From NCBI GenBank assembly GCA_008668455.1, contig RQCD01000025.1:1-8350 (forward strand): 8,350 nt of DNA. The letters are read 5' to 3'. Below the pieces are notes generated by a model that saw only the letters and a program-made list of their open reading frames with translations, had not been told where the DNA came from and did no database searches. Shown here one piece after another: positions 6,116 to 8,350 of this stretch; position 1 is the stretch's first letter, and each line of letters begins with the position of its first letter. Source of the stretch: Clostridia bacterium (GTDB lineage Bacteria > Bacillota > Clostridia > UBA1381). Both the position numbers and the translations under genes were made by a program.

Positions 6116-6472
6116 CTAACACCACCAATTCTGAACCTGGTTTTTTGTTTTCCGCACCGGGAGATTTTCACGGATGTGGTGATTGGAAAAATCAGATAGC
6201 TTATTCCGGAATGCCGTGATATGCTGATTGTATGCGTCATAGTCACGCTGGTAATAGCAGCATTTTGCCATCACAAAATCCACATACATCAGATCATACG
6301 GCGCACCGACCGCCGTATCCTCTGAAAGATCTGTTCCGGAAAGCTCCTCCTCCCGAAGGTAGTCTGTCTTTAAATTCTCATCCAGCTCTGCACACCAGGA
6401 AAGCTTTTCTCCGGCAGAATACGGGTTTTTGCAAAGCGCATCTGCACGCTCTAACACTTCAACTTTTTTCAT
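6116..6472 (-). CDS. Conserved-looking small podophage structural protein (118 aa)
   Basis: This 118-aa acidic, helical protein has the line PYDLMYVDFVMAKCCYYQRDYDAYNQHITAFRNKLSDF (about 58-95). That recalls small proteins encoded near the tail-hub gene in Clostridia podophages (PYD.MY...LAK...Y..D...YN...F...Y.DF); this is memory of a pattern, not a search. The start follows AAGGGGG (6480-6486) with 7-nt spacing, and that site overlaps the TAA of the upstream gene, 12 nt before this ATG. It has no signal peptide or membrane helix. It is probably a neck or tail connector component because it follows the tail-hub gene directly, but this is inference. It ends 1 nt before the 51-aa gene. Confidence 0.75.
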   Translation of the reverse strand: MKKVEVLERADALCKNPYSAGEKLSWCAELDENLKTDYLREEELSGTDLSEDTAVGAPYDLMYVDFVMAKCCYYQRDYDAYNQHITAFRNKLSDFSNHHIRENLPVRKTKNQVQNWWC

Positions 6473-6484
6473 TTTATGTCCCCC

Positions 6485-8350
6485 TTATTTATGATAATTC
6501 TTTCCTGCCTGATCATAATCCCATTCCAGCCGCCGGAGAATCATGCCGCCCTCGCCCTCTATTCTGACGGAAAGAACATCTCCGCACCGGCTGCGGATCG
6601 GAACATAATAAACAGTCGGAATCATTTTCGTTCTTTTTTCTGTAATCTCCTCTGCCTTCTCCCATTCTCCGCGATCCGTTTTATAGCAGACGCAAAGCGT
6701 TGTTCCCTTTTCCAATTCCGCTGTAATCCAGAGGGAAAATGCCGCCTGCTGTTTCTTCTCCAGAAGATTTTTAAGCGTAAAGCTCCAGGAAACCTTTTCT
6801 GTCCCCCATCCGCACCTTAATGTCTGCTTTCCGCTTTCCAAAAGATATGCTCCTTTTTCCCGGAAAAAACCTCCGGAAATTTTCAAATCATCCTCTAAAA
6901 GCCAAATACCGTACCGCGGATCGTAGGACAAAAACTCATAGCTGCCGTCTGCCTTTTTTGCAGAAACAAGATAGCGAATCCCATCCGACACAGCACATGC
7001 TTCCAGATATTCCGATGCCAGGGAGTCTGAAATCAGCTGCGGTCTGCTGCCGCGGTAAAGATAGAAGCCGCGGTAGCCAAGATAAAACACACCGTCTCCC
7101 ACCGTCACCATCGAATCCATATCAATGCAGCCGCATCCCTCATAGCTCTTTCCGATGACATATTCCTTTGGAACATTTCCGTAAACAACCTCAAGTCCTG
7201 TTTTTTTGACCGCTAAAAGCGTTCCGCCATATTCGTACACACCCAAAAATTCTCCTTGCGTTGCCGTTTCAATTGCTACACTGTCCGCACTTGTTCCGGC
7301 ATAGCTTTGAAAATAAAACATGTCCCCAAAGGCAGATGCATAGATTGTTTCTCCGTTCGGACTTGCACCCCAGATTCGTCCGTCCTTTACGGCGATTGCC
7401 GTCATTGCAGGCACACGCCGGTAAATATGCCGGACGGTATAGTCGTTGCTGTAATAAATAGCATTTTCTCCGTCCTGGTTTTTGCAGGAAAATGTGATGG
7501 TGGAATACCATGTGGTATCACCGCCGCTGGTGGAGCTTGCCTCGTCTTTAATTTCGGTTACCACCGCATCGTAAATCTGGTATTTTCCAAACTTATCATA
7601 ACGGCTGCTGCTTTTCACCATCAGACCGTCTATAAAAATAGAATCTCCAACCCTGAAATCCCAGTATTCTCCGCTTCTTTTATAGGGTTTCACATGCCTT
7701 GTCTTGATAACCCCCAATCCGGTTTTGTCGCTTACAGAGCAGATATATTCCCCGAAATAACTCGCACTGTCATACTCCGGTGACTGCACGCAGTCCTTTT
7801 CTCCTTTCAGGTTATAATAATACAGATACGGCTCGCGCTCGCTGCAATCATAGCCGTGGATCAGAATGTAGTTGTTCATCCAGAGCAGCTGCATTTTTCC
7901 GTCTGCGGCAATTGCCTGTCCATACTGAAATTTTCCGTCGGTGTCGTAGGTTGCCGCAACCTCCATCTCCTTTTTTTCACCGTTATAGTAAAAATCCGTT
8001 CCGATCACACCGCAAAAGCCTTTGATTTCATCCTCTGCACGCGGTGCGATCACGGCACGTGCGGAGGTGACTGGCTGTGCCGTTTTCTCTCCGTCCTCTC
8101 CGGTCACAAAAATCTGATTGAACGTTTCGTCTGCTCCTCTTGATTTTCTCGGCGTCAGATACGGATAAGCGTCAGTAGATAAATTTTTTGTATCAGAAAG
8201 CTCATTTGTGCTTTTGTAGGGGTATCGGTTCAGACCGCCAAATACGTTAATGCCCCGACGTTTTTCTGTCCCTGTGTGGGATGCCGTCGCGGTCAGGTGG
8301 TTCCCCGTCCACGCTCTGGATTGGTGCGGCGCTCTTTGCCAGGCGCAGCG
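6485..8350 (-). CDS. Phage tail hub / packaged-DNA stabilisation-like beta-propeller protein, 5' end unresolved
   Basis: The frame is open from the stop at 6485 to the window edge (621 residues). It resembles the beta-rich P22 gp10-like tail hub/DNA-stabilisation proteins of short-tailed phages, which plug the portal after packaging. The propeller-like core has IWGASPNGETIYASAFGD and VAIETATQGEFLGVYEYGGTLLAVKKTGLEVVYG, followed by CGCIDMDSMVTVGDGVFYLGYRGFYLYRG, a typical run. A valid-looking N-terminus (INVFGGLNRYPYKSTNELSD...YPYLTPRKSR) lies at about 8250-8144. A GTG at 8107 is therefore not the true start, as it would cut this conserved part off. No ATG, GTG or TTG lies in this frame from 8108 to 8350. 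Either the gene begins beyond the window or it uses a rare start such as the ATT at 8249-8251. The C-terminus looks like a separate beta domain. Confidence 0.75.
   Translation of the reverse strand, partial: RCAWQRAPHQSRAWTGNHLTATASHTGTEKRRGINVFGGLNRYPYKSTNELSDTKNLSTDAYPYLTPRKSRGADETFNQIFVTGEDGEKTAQPVTSARAVIAPRAEDEIKGFCGVIGTDFYYNGEKKEMEVAATYDTDGKFQYGQAIAADGKMQLLWMNNYILIHGYDCSEREPYLYYYNLKGEKDCVQSPEYDSASYFGEYICSVSDKTGLGVIKTRHVKPYKRSGEYWDFRVGDSIFIDGLMVKSSSRYDKFGKYQIYDAVVTEIKDEASSTSGGDTTWYSTITFSCKNQDGENAIYYSNDYTVRHIYRRVPAMTAIAVKDGRIWGASPNGETIYASAFGDMFYFQSYAGTSADSVAIETATQGEFLGVYEYGGTLLAVKKTGLEVVYGNVPKEYVIGKSYEGCGCIDMDSMVTVGDGVFYLGYRGFYLYRGSRPQLISDSLASEYLEACAVSDGIRYLVSAKKADGSYEFLSYDPRYGIWLLEDDLKISGGFFREKGAYLLESGKQTLRCGWGTEKVSWSFTLKNLLEKKQQAAFSLWITAELEKGTTLCVCYKTDRGEWEKAEEITEKRTKMIPTVYYVPIRSRCGDVLSVRIEGEGGMILRRLEWDYDQAGKNYHK
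8247..8350 (-). CDS. Possible 3' end of an upstream phage gene (partial)
   Basis: In a different minus frame, 33 codons run from the window edge to a TAA at 8247-8249. They read LRLAKSAAPIQSVDGEPPDR and on to a basic end. This composition looks more natural than the competing frame of the tail-hub gene over the same bases, which is unusually rich in W, H, R and C. If real, it is the C-terminus of the next upstream operon gene, and the tail-hub gene starts in a short overlap with it, as elsewhere in this operon. The stretch is too short to assign a family. Confidence 0.3.
   Translation of the reverse strand, partial: LRLAKSAAPIQSVDGEPPDRDGIPHRDRKTSGH

Noticed and set aside
6232..7783. Several plus-strand open frames opposite the tail-hub and 118-aa genes
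   Set aside because: They mirror the codon pattern of well-supported minus-strand phage genes and lack ribosome binding sites and recognisable domains.
1..8350. CRISPR array, tRNA, rRNA, insertion sequence or integrase
   Set aside because: No regularly spaced repeats, cloverleaf, rRNA-like stretch, transposase or integrase motif was found on either strand.

Overview
The window most likely comes from a gut Firmicute of the Lachnospiraceae/Clostridia type. The clues are strong AGGAGG/AAGGGGG ribosome binding sites, a DUF4367-type anti-sigma protein, a toxin-secretion/phage-lysis holin, an amidase with a Clostridia-type C-terminal module, and moderate GC with AT-rich intergenic DNA. This is inferred from gene families only; no marker gene is present.

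Left part (1-1833, plus strand): a compact signalling cassette. An ECF-like sigma factor (27-560) is followed after 1 nt by a single-pass membrane protein that fits a DUF4367-type anti-sigma factor (562-1236). An AT-rich 144-bp leader with short tandem repeats comes next, then a small secreted protein (1381-1833) with a clear signal peptide and a strong ribosome binding site. The simplest model is that the sigma/anti-sigma pair senses something outside the cell and the secreted protein is part of the output; this is inference. The anti-sigma gene drops sharply in GC exactly where the membrane segment ends: 49% at 601-840, 32.5% at 841-1200.

Middle (1834-2070): about 200 bp without a convincing gene, ending in a strong hairpin with T-runs on both sides. 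It is a bidirectional terminator between the two convergent gene groups.

Right part (2071-8350, minus strand): part of the late operon of a short-tailed (podovirus-like) prophage. In transcription order it holds a beta-propeller-like tail hub/DNA-stabilisation protein (5' end unresolved or outside the window), a 118-aa and a 51-aa small phage protein, a holin, an N-acetylmuramoyl-L-alanine amidase endolysin, a P22-like portal protein, and a 379-aa probable internal virion (ejection) protein. The genes are packed very tightly (12-nt gap, 1-nt gap, ATGA overlap, 35-nt overlap, TGATG overlap, 62-nt overlap) and must be one transcript. The lysis genes sit between tail-hub and portal genes, and the portal lies near the end of the operon, which is not the usual head-then-tail-then-lysis order. 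No terminase, major capsid, integrase, tRNA, rRNA, CRISPR or transposase is visible here.
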